This document shows positions 52,817-61,590 of a stretch of DNA of 64,000 bases, in pieces. The stretch comes from Sphingomonadales bacterium UBA2683 (GTDB taxonomy: Bacteria; Pseudomonadota; Alphaproteobacteria; Sphingomonadales; Sphingomonadaceae). A model generated the notes under the pieces. That model had not been told where the DNA came from. It worked only from the letters and a program-made list of their open reading frames with translations, and made no database searches. Every line of letters starts with the position of its first letter. Position 1 is the first letter of the stretch. The stretch is from positions 321,131-385,130 of the forward strand of contig DELZ01000004.1 in the NCBI GenBank assembly GCA_002354635.1, in the 5' to 3' direction. The position numbers and the translations under genes were made by a program.

Positions 52817-55057
52817 ATGGTTTCCAGAACACGCGCATTCAAAACCAAGCTGGCCTACGGGACCATGCTCGGCGCCATCGCATGCAGCACTCCTGCCCTG
52901 GCCCAACAGGCCACGGATGATCAGGTTGAAGACGATAGCAATATCATTGTCGTGAGCGGTCGCCTGCGCGGCGATTCCGAATCCGTTCAGGACGTGCCGC
53001 TTGCCGTCACCGTGATCAGCACCCAACAGCTCGGTGCCCAGGGCGCCCTGAATATCGAGGATCTGGAAACGCTTTCCCCCAGCCTCGTCATCGACCCTGT
53101 CGCAGCAGGCCCGGGTGCAGGTGCAATCTCCCTGCGCGGCGTCAGCTTCGAGGATGTGGAGAAAAGTTTCGAACCCACTGTCGGCGTCGTGATCGACGGG
53201 GTCTTTACCGGCACCAATACCGCCCAGCTCACAAATGCATTCGACTTTGAAACGATCGAAGTGTTGCGGGGACCGCAAGGCACCTTGTTTGGCCGCAACA
53301 CGATTGGCGGTGTCATCAATGTATCGCGCACGCGGCCGACCAAAGAATTTGGTCTGCGCGCCGAAACAACCTTCGGGAACTACGGCCGGGAAGAATTCAA
53401 CGCCGTACTGAATATCGGAGACAGCGATGTATTCGGTGCAAAATTCTTCGCCTCGGACCGCACATTCGACGGCTATTACAACAATGTCACACTGGGGCGC
53501 CGCACCGGAGCAAACAGCATCCGGAATGTTGGCGGTACAATCCTGATTGAACCAAGCCCGGATCTCGAAATATTGCTGACCGCCGAATTCACCAAAATCG
53601 GGGGGGATCCGGCCGTGTCCTCACTTTCCCTAACGGGCGAGGCAATTTGTGGCATTCCTGCGGTTGCGGCACAATGCAACCGCAACACGGAAGATGATCT
53701 GTACACGGTTTTCAGCAACACGCTCGGCAGCACCGATTTCAATGAGGATGCGTATTCCGCGCGGATCAATTATGATTTCGGCGACTTGACCATTTCGTCT
53801 ATCACCGCGCTCAAAGATTCCGATGAACTGGTCATTCAGGACTTTGACGGAACTTCCATTCCGTTCTTTACCACCAGCCGTGCCCAGCAATATCGCCAGT
53901 TCAGTCAGGAGCTGCGTCTCGCCGGAGATTTCACCGAAGGATTCAGCGGCGTCGTCGGACTGTTCTATTTCAACAATGAATATCAGTTGCAGCAAACGAC
54001 AACCCTGCCCACTGGCTTTGCCCTGCCCGCTGAAACGGATCACGAAACCAAATCCTATGCCGCCTTTGGCGACTTTGATATCACCCTGACCGACCAGCTT
54101 CGCCTGAGTGTCGGCGCGCGGTATTCCACAGACAAGAAACGGTATACGCGCTCGATCTTTGCCGGACCGGGACCGCTTCTCGCCCTCTCCAACAAGGACA
54201 AATGGAGTCAGTTTACGCCACGCGTCAGCCTCGACTATCGCTTCAACGACGATATTCTTGTCTACGGATCCTATGCCCGCGGTTACCGGTCCGGTGGCTT
54301 TAACGGTCGCGCCAACAGCCCGACTTCCGTCGCTGTGTCCTTTGGTCCGGAAACGGTGGATTCCTTCGAAATCGGTGCAAAGACCACATTCGCAGACGGC
54401 CGTGTCACGCTCAACATGGCAGGCTTCTACACCAAATATAACGACAAGCAGGAAGATGTGGTTCAGGCCACACCACCAGGCTCTCCCAATCCGCAGGAAA
54501 CCGTAACCCTGAACGCGGCAACGGCCTCCATATTGGGTGCGGAAATTGACATGCGTGCCGAGCTATTCGACGGCTTTACGATAGTCGGGTCACTCGGTTT
54601 GCTCGATGCGAAATATGATGATTTCTTCATCGACCTGAACCTTGATGGTGTGCAGGATCCGGGCGAAGATGCGTCAAGCCGGGAATTGCGCCGGGCGCCG
54701 AATGTGTCTGTCTCGATTGCCGCCAATTACGAGCTGGCGGTTACCGACAGTGACAGCCTGAACTTCAATGCAAAATACAGCACGACGAGCTCGTATCAAA
54801 CTACTATCGTAGCAGCGGCGGGCAATTTCGGACAGAATGATCCGCGCGGCCTGCACCAGTCTCAGGACGATCTGTCTGCATCGATCACCTATACGCATAC
54901 ATTTGTTGATGACTCAGAAATATACGTGCGCGCTTTCGGACGCAATCTGGCCGATAATCGCGGGCTGGGTTCCGCTCTGCCTGTTGCCGGACTGTTTACA
55001 TTCGGAACCGGAATTGCACCGCGCCAATATGGCGTGACGGTCGGGTTTGACTTCTGA
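52817..55057 (+). CDS. TonB-dependent outer membrane receptor
   Basis: A 746-residue outer-membrane transporter. The signal peptide ends near ALA-QQ. An N-terminal TonB box-like IIVVSGRLR is followed by the plug domain (VQDVPLAVTVISTQQLGAQG; ETIEVLRGPQGTLFGRNTIGGVINV) and a 22-strand barrel ending in GVTVGFDF with terminal Phe. No iron-siderophore signature is visible; sphingomonads use many such receptors for organic nutrients. Divergent from the DUF3604 lipoprotein gene, so a joint uptake-and-hydrolysis role is plausible. A terminator follows at 55134. Confidence 0.93.
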   Translation: MVSRTRAFKTKLAYGTMLGAIACSTPALAQQATDDQVEDDSNIIVVSGRLRGDSESVQDVPLAVTVISTQQLGAQGALNIEDLETLSPSLVIDPVAAGPGAGAISLRGVSFEDVEKSFEPTVGVVIDGVFTGTNTAQLTNAFDFETIEVLRGPQGTLFGRNTIGGVINVSRTRPTKEFGLRAETTFGNYGREEFNAVLNIGDSDVFGAKFFASDRTFDGYYNNVTLGRRTGANSIRNVGGTILIEPSPDLEILLTAEFTKIGGDPAVSSLSLTGEAICGIPAVAAQCNRNTEDDLYTVFSNTLGSTDFNEDAYSARINYDFGDLTISSITALKDSDELVIQDFDGTSIPFFTTSRAQQYRQFSQELRLAGDFTEGFSGVVGLFYFNNEYQLQQTTTLPTGFALPAETDHETKSYAAFGDFDITLTDQLRLSVGARYSTDKKRYTRSIFAGPGPLLALSNKDKWSQFTPRVSLDYRFNDDILVYGSYARGYRSGGFNGRANSPTSVAVSFGPETVDSFEIGAKTTFADGRVTLNMAGFYTKYNDKQEDVVQATPPGSPNPQETVTLNAATASILGAEIDMRAELFDGFTIVGSLGLLDAKYDDFFIDLNLDGVQDPGEDASSRELRRAPNVSVSIAANYELAVTDSDSLNFNAKYSTTSSYQTTIVAAAGNFGQNDPRGLHQSQDDLSASITYTHTFVDDSEIYVRAFGRNLADNRGLGSALPVAGLFTFGTGIAPRQYGVTVGFDF

Positions 55058-55133
55058 TCATCGAAAACCGGTCATAGCGACGCCGGATATGGAAACATGG
55101 CGCTAACGATTTGCGTTCCCAAAACGCTACCTC

Positions 55134-55165
55134 GAGGGTTCTGCTTGTCAGAGCCCTCTTTTTTT
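55134..55165 (+). terminator. Intrinsic terminator after the TonB receptor gene
   Basis: Ten-base stem GAGGGTTCTG/CAGAGCCCTC with one G-T pair and a five-base loop, followed directly by seven T. It lies 77 bases after the stop codon. Confidence 0.92.
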
Positions 55166-55240
55166 GGATCACCGGATATCGCCACAATGCAGAACCGCGG
55201 CGCAATTCAGCGGACCCGTCAGTGCTACTTCAAATAATGC

Positions 55241-55287
55241 TTGACAACGAGAACAGATATGGAACATTAAGAGTTCATTGATAGAAC
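55241..55287 (+). promoter_or_regulatory. LexA (SOS) box within the promoter of the small membrane protein gene
   Basis: GAAC-N7-GAAC at 55251-55265 is the reverse complement of the alphaproteobacterial LexA box GTTC-N7-GTTC. It begins four bases after a consensus -35 TTGACA (55241-55246) and runs into the expected -10 zone, the usual place for LexA repression. Two more half-sites, GTTC at 55273-55276 and GAAC at 55284-55287, continue the same 11-bp spacing. The -10 itself is weak. Confidence 0.75.
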
Positions 55288-55302
55288 ATATGGGATTGTC
55301 AC

Positions 55303-55545
55303 ATGCTCGGTATCGCTATTTCTTCCTTTTTCGCGCTCGCATTATTCGGCTCCATCACCGTGATCGCGCTGATGTTTGCTCAATATCGGGACAGGATTGC
55401 CAGCGTGATTGAATCGGAGCTGGGATCCGAGCGGGAGGGCGCCGCTATCGCTTCATTGCCCTATCGTCACCGGACCGTCAAAGCGCCGCAGCTTATGAAC
55501 CAGCATCGCTCGCTGCAGCCCGCTCCGCTGCGCGTTGCCGCTTGA
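55303..55545 (+). CDS. Small single-span membrane protein, probably SOS-induced
   Basis: An 80-residue protein with one membrane span near the N-terminus (GIAISSFFALALFGSITVIALMFA). A cytoplasmic-type tail follows with an acidic helix (DRIASVIESELGSEREGA) and then a basic, His/Arg-rich end (YRHRTVKAPQLMNQHRS). I do not recognise a named family. A GGGA lies eight bases before the ATG, and the upstream region holds a LexA-type box. In Caulobacter the SOS-induced division inhibitor SidA is also a tiny single-span protein, so a division checkpoint role is a reasonable guess, not shown. Its last 53 bases overlap the end of pssA in convergent orientation. Confidence 0.72.
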   Translation: MLGIAISSFFALALFGSITVIALMFAQYRDRIASVIESELGSEREGAAIASLPYRHRTVKAPQLMNQHRSLQPAPLRVAA

Positions 55546-56287
55546 CCTTGGCATAGCTCCGGACGCTGAACGGTATCAAGATCAGATAGCCGATACTGAT
55601 CGCGGAAAGCATGATCCATGGAGAATTGATCAGCGCAACGCCGATCAAAGCAATGATAGCGATCGCTTCCAGTCTGATATTCTTGCGCAACCGGAGGGAG
55701 GACCAGCTGAACGTCGCCGTGTTCGACAGCATGAGAAATGCAATGAGTACGATCCAGGGCGCCACCAACGCATAATGGCGAAAGAATTCTTCGTCCGTGA
55801 TCATCCATAAATATAGCGGCAGCATCGCCAGTCCGGCACCCACGGGTGCCGGGATTCCCGTCAGAAATCCGGCGGACTTGTGCGGCTGGTCATCAGCGTC
55901 GATCAGGGCATTGAACCGTGCCAGCCGGAGCGCGCAGGCGACAACCATAGTGAGCGCCAGCACCCAGCCGAATTGCGGCATATATTGCGTCGACCAGAGA
56001 AACATGACCAGCGCAGGAGATACACCGAATGCAATCACATCCGACAGTGAATCCAGTTCCGCACCAAAGCGGCTTTGCGCATTCAGCAGACGGGCGATGC
56101 GGCCGTCCAGGCCGTCCAATATCCCTGCCAGAACGATCGCTGCGGCAGCCAGCACCCAATTGTCCATATAGGCGAAACGGACACTGCTCAGGCCGACGCA
56201 AAGCGCCAGCGCAGTAACCGCATTCGGCACGAACGCGCGCAGCGGGATGCCGCGCTCTGGCTGCTTCAACGAACCTTTTCCAGCCAT
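55493..56287 (-). CDS. pssA: CDP-diacylglycerol-serine O-phosphatidyltransferase
   Basis: Makes phosphatidylserine from CDP-diacylglycerol and serine in the inner membrane. The CDP-alcohol phosphotransferase motif is complete: D61-G62, A65-R66, G75, D79 and D83 (consensus DGxxARx8Gx3Dx3D). About seven to eight spans and an Arg/Ala-rich C-terminal tail make up 264 residues. It follows psd by 37 bp on the same strand, giving the PS to PE pathway in one unit. Confidence 0.94.
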   Translation of the reverse strand: MAGKGSLKQPERGIPLRAFVPNAVTALALCVGLSSVRFAYMDNWVLAAAAIVLAGILDGLDGRIARLLNAQSRFGAELDSLSDVIAFGVSPALVMFLWSTQYMPQFGWVLALTMVVACALRLARFNALIDADDQPHKSAGFLTGIPAPVGAGLAMLPLYLWMITDEEFFRHYALVAPWIVLIAFLMLSNTATFSWSSLRLRKNIRLEAIAIIALIGVALINSPWIMLSAISIGYLILIPFSVRSYAKVKRQRAAERAAASDAGS

Positions 56288-56324
56288 CAGCCTTGCCGCA
56301 ATCCGCTATCAGGCCGACCGGTGA

Positions 56325-57059
56325 TCATTGCCCCACACCTTCGATCTCTTTCATCTCGCCAACCACTGCAAGGACAGTTTCACCGGCGATTGACCGTTGT
56401 CCGAGCACGACATTGGGCGTTGTTCCCTTGGGGAGATAGACATCGACCCGGCTGCCGAATCGAATCAGTCCGATTCGCTGTCCGGCTGCAACAAAATCAC
56501 CTTCCTTGACAAAAGACATGATCCGGCGTGCCACCAGACCGGCAATCTGGGTAAAACCGACTTTCAGGCCATCATTGCGTTCTACCAGAAAATGCTGCCG
56601 TTCATTTTCTTCACTCGCCTTGTCGAGGTCGGCATTGAGAAATTTGCCGGAAATATAGGCCTGACGCTTTACCGTGCCTTCGATCGGCGTGCGATTGATG
56701 TGCACATCGAAAACGCTCATGAAAATCGAAACCCGGATCAGCTCTTCGTCCCCGAGTCCACCCTCGCCCTGCAATTCGACCGGCGGCTTCACCGGCATTA
56801 TCAAATTTACCAGGCCATCGGCGGGCGCGACGATATATTTCTCGTCTAGCGGCGTCACCCGTTTCGGATCCCGGAAAAACGCCAGTACCCAAGCGGTAAC
56901 ACCCGCCATCGGCCAAGCCAGGGTCTCCCACGCCATCAGCGCAAAAAACACGGTTATAACCGCAGCGATTACCGCAAATTTGCGGCCTTCAGGATGCACC
57001 GGGGGAAAAGACCATTTGGCTTCTCCCAGCCCCTTGTTTGAATATTTTTCGATTGCCAT
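56325..57059 (-). CDS. psd: Phosphatidylserine decarboxylase proenzyme
   Basis: Decarboxylates phosphatidylserine to phosphatidylethanolamine. Self-cleavage at the Gly-Ser in GLIRFGSRVDVYLP gives the pyruvoyl cofactor; the short (about 244-residue) form with RFGS is the archaeal/alphaproteobacterial type. An N-terminal hydrophobic stretch (FAVIAAVITVFFALMAW) anchors it. VFDVHINRTPIEGTV is also conserved. It is upstream of pssA in the same operon. Confidence 0.95.
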   Translation of the reverse strand: MAIEKYSNKGLGEAKWSFPPVHPEGRKFAVIAAVITVFFALMAWETLAWPMAGVTAWVLAFFRDPKRVTPLDEKYIVAPADGLVNLIMPVKPPVELQGEGGLGDEELIRVSIFMSVFDVHINRTPIEGTVKRQAYISGKFLNADLDKASEENERQHFLVERNDGLKVGFTQIAGLVARRIMSFVKEGDFVAAGQRIGLIRFGSRVDVYLPKGTTPNVVLGQRSIAGETVLAVVGEMKEIEGVGQ

Positions 57060-57252
57060 GAATGCTACTTAGGGACCGGTCAGAGTTCTGACAACACTCC
57101 CGTTGATATATTGAAATTTCGGTATCGGCATTTCGCAAAGCCACGGGCCACAGATCTCCGCAACTCTAGGTTGAACAAATGCCAATCTTTGCTAAGAGGC
57201 TGGCAACATCATTCCTCCCTTGTGTTCCCGTTTCAGGAAAGAATTACACGAT

Positions 57253-58473
57253 ATGTCGAAAATCAAGGTCAAAAACCCGGTCGTCGAAATTGACGGCGAC
57301 GAAATGACGCGGATCATCTGGCAATGGATTCGCGAACGGTTGATTGAACCCTATCTCGACATTGACTTGCATTATTATGATCTCTCGATCGAAGTTCGCG
57401 ATGATACCAACGACAAGATCACGGTTGATGCCGCAAATGCGATCAAGAAACACGGCGTCGGCGTAAAATGCGCGACGATCACGCCGGACGAAGACCGGGT
57501 CGAGGAATTTGGTCTCAAGCGGATGTGGAAATCGCCCAATGGTACAATCCGCAACATCCTCGGCGGCGTTGTATTCCGCGAACCGATCGTGATCGACAAT
57601 GTCCCCCGCCTCGTGCCGGGCTGGACCGATCCTATCGTGGTCGGCCGTCATGCCTTTGGCGACCAGTATCGCAGCACCGATTTCAAGGTCCCCGGCCCCG
57701 GCAAGCTGCGTCTGATCTGGGAAGGCGACAATGGCGACACGATCGACGAGGAAGTGTTCCAGTTCCCGTCCCCCGGTATCGCCATGGCGATGTACAATCT
57801 CGATGACTCGATTCGGGATTTCGCCCGCGCCTCGATGAATTACGGACTGAACCGCGAATGGCCGGTCTATCTGTCGACCAAGAACACAATCATGAAAGCC
57901 TATGACGGGCGCTTCAAGGATCTGTTCGAGGAAATCTTCCAGGCAGAGTTCAAGGACAAGTTCGACAAGGCGGGAATTACCTACGAACATCGCCTGATCG
58001 ATGACATGGTGGCTTCGGCACTGAAATGGAGTGGCAAGTTTGTCTGGGCCTGCAAGAATTATGATGGCGACGTGCAGTCGGACACGGTTGCGCAGGGCTT
58101 TGGTTCGCTCGGCCTGATGACTTCGGTATTGATGACCCCGACCGGCGATTGCGTCGAGGCCGAAGCGGCGCACGGCACCGTCACCCGCCATTACCGCCAG
58201 CACCAGCAGGGCAAGGCGACCTCGACCAACCCGATCGCCTCGATCTTTGCCTGGACGCGCGGCCTGATCTATCGCGGCAAGTTCGACGATACGCCTGATG
58301 TAACGCGTTTCGCCGAAACTCTGGAGCGGGTCTGCATCCAGACCGTCGAAAATGGTGACATGACCAAGGATCTCGCGATCCTGATCGGCCCCGACCAGTC
58401 ATGGATGACGACCGAACAGTTTTTCGAGGCGGTTCGTTCGAATCTCGAAACCGAGATGCAGAACTGGAAATAG
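57253..58473 (+). CDS. icd: NADP-dependent isocitrate dehydrogenase
   Basis: Oxidative decarboxylation of isocitrate to 2-oxoglutarate in the TCA cycle. It starts MSKIKVKNPVVEIDGDEMTR, the eukaryote-like (type II homodimeric) IDH form. PNGTIRNILGGVVFREPI binds substrate, and MTSVLMTPTGDCVEAEAAHGTVTRHYR is conserved near the end. 406 residues. The ATG at 57253 is chosen over an upstream in-frame ATG that adds 11 unrelated residues. Its stop abuts the stop of the convergent FAD monooxygenase gene with no spacing. Confidence 0.97.
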   Translation: MSKIKVKNPVVEIDGDEMTRIIWQWIRERLIEPYLDIDLHYYDLSIEVRDDTNDKITVDAANAIKKHGVGVKCATITPDEDRVEEFGLKRMWKSPNGTIRNILGGVVFREPIVIDNVPRLVPGWTDPIVVGRHAFGDQYRSTDFKVPGPGKLRLIWEGDNGDTIDEEVFQFPSPGIAMAMYNLDDSIRDFARASMNYGLNREWPVYLSTKNTIMKAYDGRFKDLFEEIFQAEFKDKFDKAGITYEHRLIDDMVASALKWSGKFVWACKNYDGDVQSDTVAQGFGSLGLMTSVLMTPTGDCVEAEAAHGTVTRHYRQHQQGKATSTNPIASIFAWTRGLIYRGKFDDTPDVTRFAETLERVCIQTVENGDMTKDLAILIGPDQSWMTTEQFFEAVRSNLETEMQNWK

Positions 58474-59700
58474 TCATTCCGTCCGGCTGGCGGCTTCGGG
58501 TGCGTGGACATCCTCTCGCCCGAAGCCCAGCCCGACAATCCGCCCCGGGATACGGCGCAAAAGTGCCACCCGGTTCAGCACCCGCAACAGCAAAAACGGC
58601 TTCTCGATTGGCCGAGTGCGTCGCAACAGCGGCGCGATCACGCGGTCCTGCGCGAGCTTCTGAAAGGCCTGCATCCGCCGCACCGGCTTGATCCGGCGGC
58701 GATAAATCTGTTCCAGCAACGGGTCAGGACTGCTTCCTCTCGCCATGGGCGCGGCCAGCACATTGGCAGCGGTCACTGCGTCCTGAACGGCGATATTGAT
58801 GCCGACGCCGGCAATTGGTGACATCGCATGCGCCGCATCACCTATCGCCAGAAAACCAGGGCTGTGCCAGCGCTCCAACCGATCCAGTGCCACTTCCAGC
58901 ATCTTGACCTGATCCCAGCTGCGGATCTGATCGAACGCTGAAGCCAAATCCGGTACCAGAGACCGCAGACTGTCGCGGAAGGTCTCCAGCCCGGCCGCTC
59001 TCACCCGGTCTGCCTGTCCTTTGTTGAAGACAAACGCACACTGATAATAGTCCCCCCGGTCGATCATCACCATGAACCTGCCTGCCTGCACAGTGCCGAA
59101 AACATCCCCGCCATGGGCGCCCGGTTTGTCGATCCGGAACCAGAAGACATCCATCGGCGCGCCGATCTTGCGCAGTGGCAGCGCCGCCTTGCCGCGCAAC
59201 AGCGACCGCCTGCCGTCGGCAGCAATCACCAGTCTGGCGTATAATTTATCACCGCTTCGAGTCTCGACACCACAAACGCGCCCTGACCCGTCCCGGACAA
59301 GATCAACCGCTTCGCTGGCCATATGCAGGTCGAAGCCGGGATATTGATTTGCCTTGCCGGCAATGAAATTGAGCAAGTCCCATTGCGGCATCATCGCGAT
59401 ATAGGGTGCCGCCACCGGCAATTGCCGAAAGTCGATAACCTTCATCTTGCGACCGGCAATATGAATGGAGGCCTGATCCACCCGGCTGTGCGGCAAACGA
59501 AGCAATTCCTCAAGCAGCCCCAGCTGATGGAAAAGTTCCAGCGTCGACGGATGCACCGTATCTCCCCTAAAATCGCGGAGGAAATCCGCGTGTTTCTCCA
59601 GCACAGCCACTGTCAGTCCGGCACGCGCGAACAACAATCCTGCCATCATCCCCGCTGGACCGCCGCCAACAATCAAAATATCGTGTTTATTGGGATTCAT
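58474..59700 (-). CDS. FAD-dependent monooxygenase (UbiH/PHBH-like)
   Basis: Aromatic-ring-hydroxylase-type flavoprotein of 408 residues. The ATG at 59700 has GGAGAGGG upstream and directly precedes the dinucleotide-binding motif DILIVGGGPAGMMAG. The second FAD motif is GDAAHAMSPIAGVGINIAVQD, and the DG motif is RLVIAADGRRSLLRGKA. It resembles the FAD-binding monooxygenases that include UbiH-like and 4-hydroxybenzoate hydroxylase enzymes. The substrate is unknown. It is divergent from the antiporter gene across 60 bp. Confidence 0.88.
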   Translation of the reverse strand: MNPNKHDILIVGGGPAGMMAGLLFARAGLTVAVLEKHADFLRDFRGDTVHPSTLELFHQLGLLEELLRLPHSRVDQASIHIAGRKMKVIDFRQLPVAAPYIAMMPQWDLLNFIAGKANQYPGFDLHMASEAVDLVRDGSGRVCGVETRSGDKLYARLVIAADGRRSLLRGKAALPLRKIGAPMDVFWFRIDKPGAHGGDVFGTVQAGRFMVMIDRGDYYQCAFVFNKGQADRVRAAGLETFRDSLRSLVPDLASAFDQIRSWDQVKMLEVALDRLERWHSPGFLAIGDAAHAMSPIAGVGINIAVQDAVTAANVLAAPMARGSSPDPLLEQIYRRRIKPVRRMQAFQKLAQDRVIAPLLRRTRPIEKPFLLLRVLNRVALLRRIPGRIVGLGFGREDVHAPEAASRTE

Positions 59701-59760
59701 TGACCCTCTCCACAATGTAAGCTGCTGACAAATAGCATGCTTCGTATATAGAGTCCTCCC

Positions 59761-61590
59761 ATGCACAGTCCGCTCGACAATCCCGCCTTTATCGACGCCA
59801 TCGTGATTCTCGGCGCAGCCGGTATCGTGATCCCTGCCTTTACCCGGTTCCGGATCACGCCGATCATCGGCTTCATTCTGGTCGGTCTTCTGCTCGGCCC
59901 TTCGGGCCTGGGGTCGCTCCAAAGCCAGTATGAATGGCTGCAATTTGTCACAATCAGCGACCGCGAGGCGATCGAACCCTTCGCCGAGATGGGGATCATA
60001 TTGCTGCTGTTCTCGATTGGCCTCGAACTGTCGTTCAAGCGGCTCTGGTCGCTCAGGCGGCTTGTCTTCGGCGTCGGTGCGGCCGAGTTGCTGGCGTCCG
60101 GACTGATTATCGGCTCGGTGCTGTATCTGCTTGGCCAGAATGCGCCAGGAGCGCTGGGCCTCGGTCTCGCGCTGGCCTTGTCGTCGACCGCGCTGGTACT
60201 GCCCATGTCCGGGACCAAAAGCCCGGTCGGACGTGCGGCGCTGGCCATGCTTCTGTTCGAGGACGTCGCCATCGTCCCGATCATTTTCCTGCTCGGCGCC
60301 ATTTCACCGGCGATAACCGCCGACGGCGGCTGGGACGAGCTGGGGCGGACGCTGCTCATGGGCGGTGCCGTCATCATCGGCATGCTGGTGCTCGGCCGCC
60401 TGCTGCTGCCGCGGATATTCGCGCAGGCGGCGCGGACCAAGAGCCCCGAACTGTTCCTCGCGGTCAGCTTGCTGGTTATCATTCTGGCCAGTCTGGCAAC
60501 AGCAGCAACCGGTCTTTCTCCCATTGTCGGGGCACTGCTTGCCGGCCTGCTGATCGCTGAAACCGAATATCACGGCGAAGTCGAAGTCATTACCCAGCCG
60601 TTCAAAGGGCTGGCACTCGGGGTGTTCCTGATCACCGTCGGCATGCAGGTCGATATTCGGGTCGTTCTGGAAAACTGGGCCAGCCTGATCACCGCCGTCG
60701 TCGGTGTGGTTCTGGTCAAGGCCGCCGTCACGGGCGGCTTGCTCCGTTTCGCCGGCGCTCGCCCCGGCACCGCCACCGAAGCCGGCGTGTTGATGTCCAG
60801 CCCCTCCGAAACGACCCTGATCGTACTGGCCGCAGCGACGCAAGCGCAGCTGATCCAGCCCCAGACCGCGGCCTTCTGGCAGATCGTGACCGCCATTGGC
60901 CTGACCATCACGCCGCTGCTGGCCCGCTTTGGCCATGACATCGCCCGGCGGATGGAGATGCGCAGCGATGGTGGTCCGGCACCGGACGAGCAACCGGTCG
61001 AGGCCCAGCAGACCATCATCATCGGCTTTGGCCGGGTCGGCAAGCTGGTGGCAGACCTGCTCAAAACCCACGATCAGAAATTTCTGGCAGTGGAATCGAA
61101 TATCGATGCAGTCGCCAAGGCCCGCCGCGAAGGCTATCCGATCATTTTCGGCAATGTATCGCGCAACGAGATGCTCGACCGGCTGCGGCTAGGCCATGCC
61201 AAGGCGCTGGTCCTGACGATGGACGAACCGGTCTTGTCGGTGCAGATCGTCAAAAAGGTCCGTGCATGGGTGCCCGACCTGACGATCATTGCAAGAGCCC
61301 GGGACATTGAGCACGCGGCCGAGCTTTATCAGGCCGGGGCGACCAATGCGGTACCGGAAGCGCTGGAAGGCTCCCTGCAACTGTCAGAGGCGGTGCTCGT
61401 CGAAAATGGCGTGGCCATGGGCCCCGTCATCGCTTCGATCCACGAATTGCGCGATATCTACCGCAAGCAGATTCAGGAAGAAGGCGATCTCGAGCAGGAA
61501 CCCAAATTAAAATCGATGAGCACAACCACTGGTCAGGCGACCGCTGACGATCTGGTTCCCGACGGACTCAGCCCGCAAGAACAGACCTGA
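59761..61590 (+). CDS. CPA2 family monovalent cation:proton antiporter with TrkA-N domain
   Basis: A 609-residue Kef-like transporter. About 12-13 membrane spans cover residues 15-400, with the CPA2 text FRITPIIGFILVGLLLGPSGLG, LSSTALVLPMSG and ASLATAATGLSPIVGALLAGL. A cytoplasmic Rossmann RCK/TrkA-N domain follows (IIIGFGRVGKLVADLL; AVESNIDAVAKARREGYPIIFG). These carry K+ or Na+ against protons under nucleotide control. A polar tail ends within alaS: 23 bp of convergent overlap. Confidence 0.9.
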   Translation: MHSPLDNPAFIDAIVILGAAGIVIPAFTRFRITPIIGFILVGLLLGPSGLGSLQSQYEWLQFVTISDREAIEPFAEMGIILLLFSIGLELSFKRLWSLRRLVFGVGAAELLASGLIIGSVLYLLGQNAPGALGLGLALALSSTALVLPMSGTKSPVGRAALAMLLFEDVAIVPIIFLLGAISPAITADGGWDELGRTLLMGGAVIIGMLVLGRLLLPRIFAQAARTKSPELFLAVSLLVIILASLATAATGLSPIVGALLAGLLIAETEYHGEVEVITQPFKGLALGVFLITVGMQVDIRVVLENWASLITAVVGVVLVKAAVTGGLLRFAGARPGTATEAGVLMSSPSETTLIVLAAATQAQLIQPQTAAFWQIVTAIGLTITPLLARFGHDIARRMEMRSDGGPAPDEQPVEAQQTIIIGFGRVGKLVADLLKTHDQKFLAVESNIDAVAKARREGYPIIFGNVSRNEMLDRLRLGHAKALVLTMDEPVLSVQIVKKVRAWVPDLTIIARARDIEHAAELYQAGATNAVPEALEGSLQLSEAVLVENGVAMGPVIASIHELRDIYRKQIQEEGDLEQEPKLKSMSTTTGQATADDLVPDGLSPQEQT

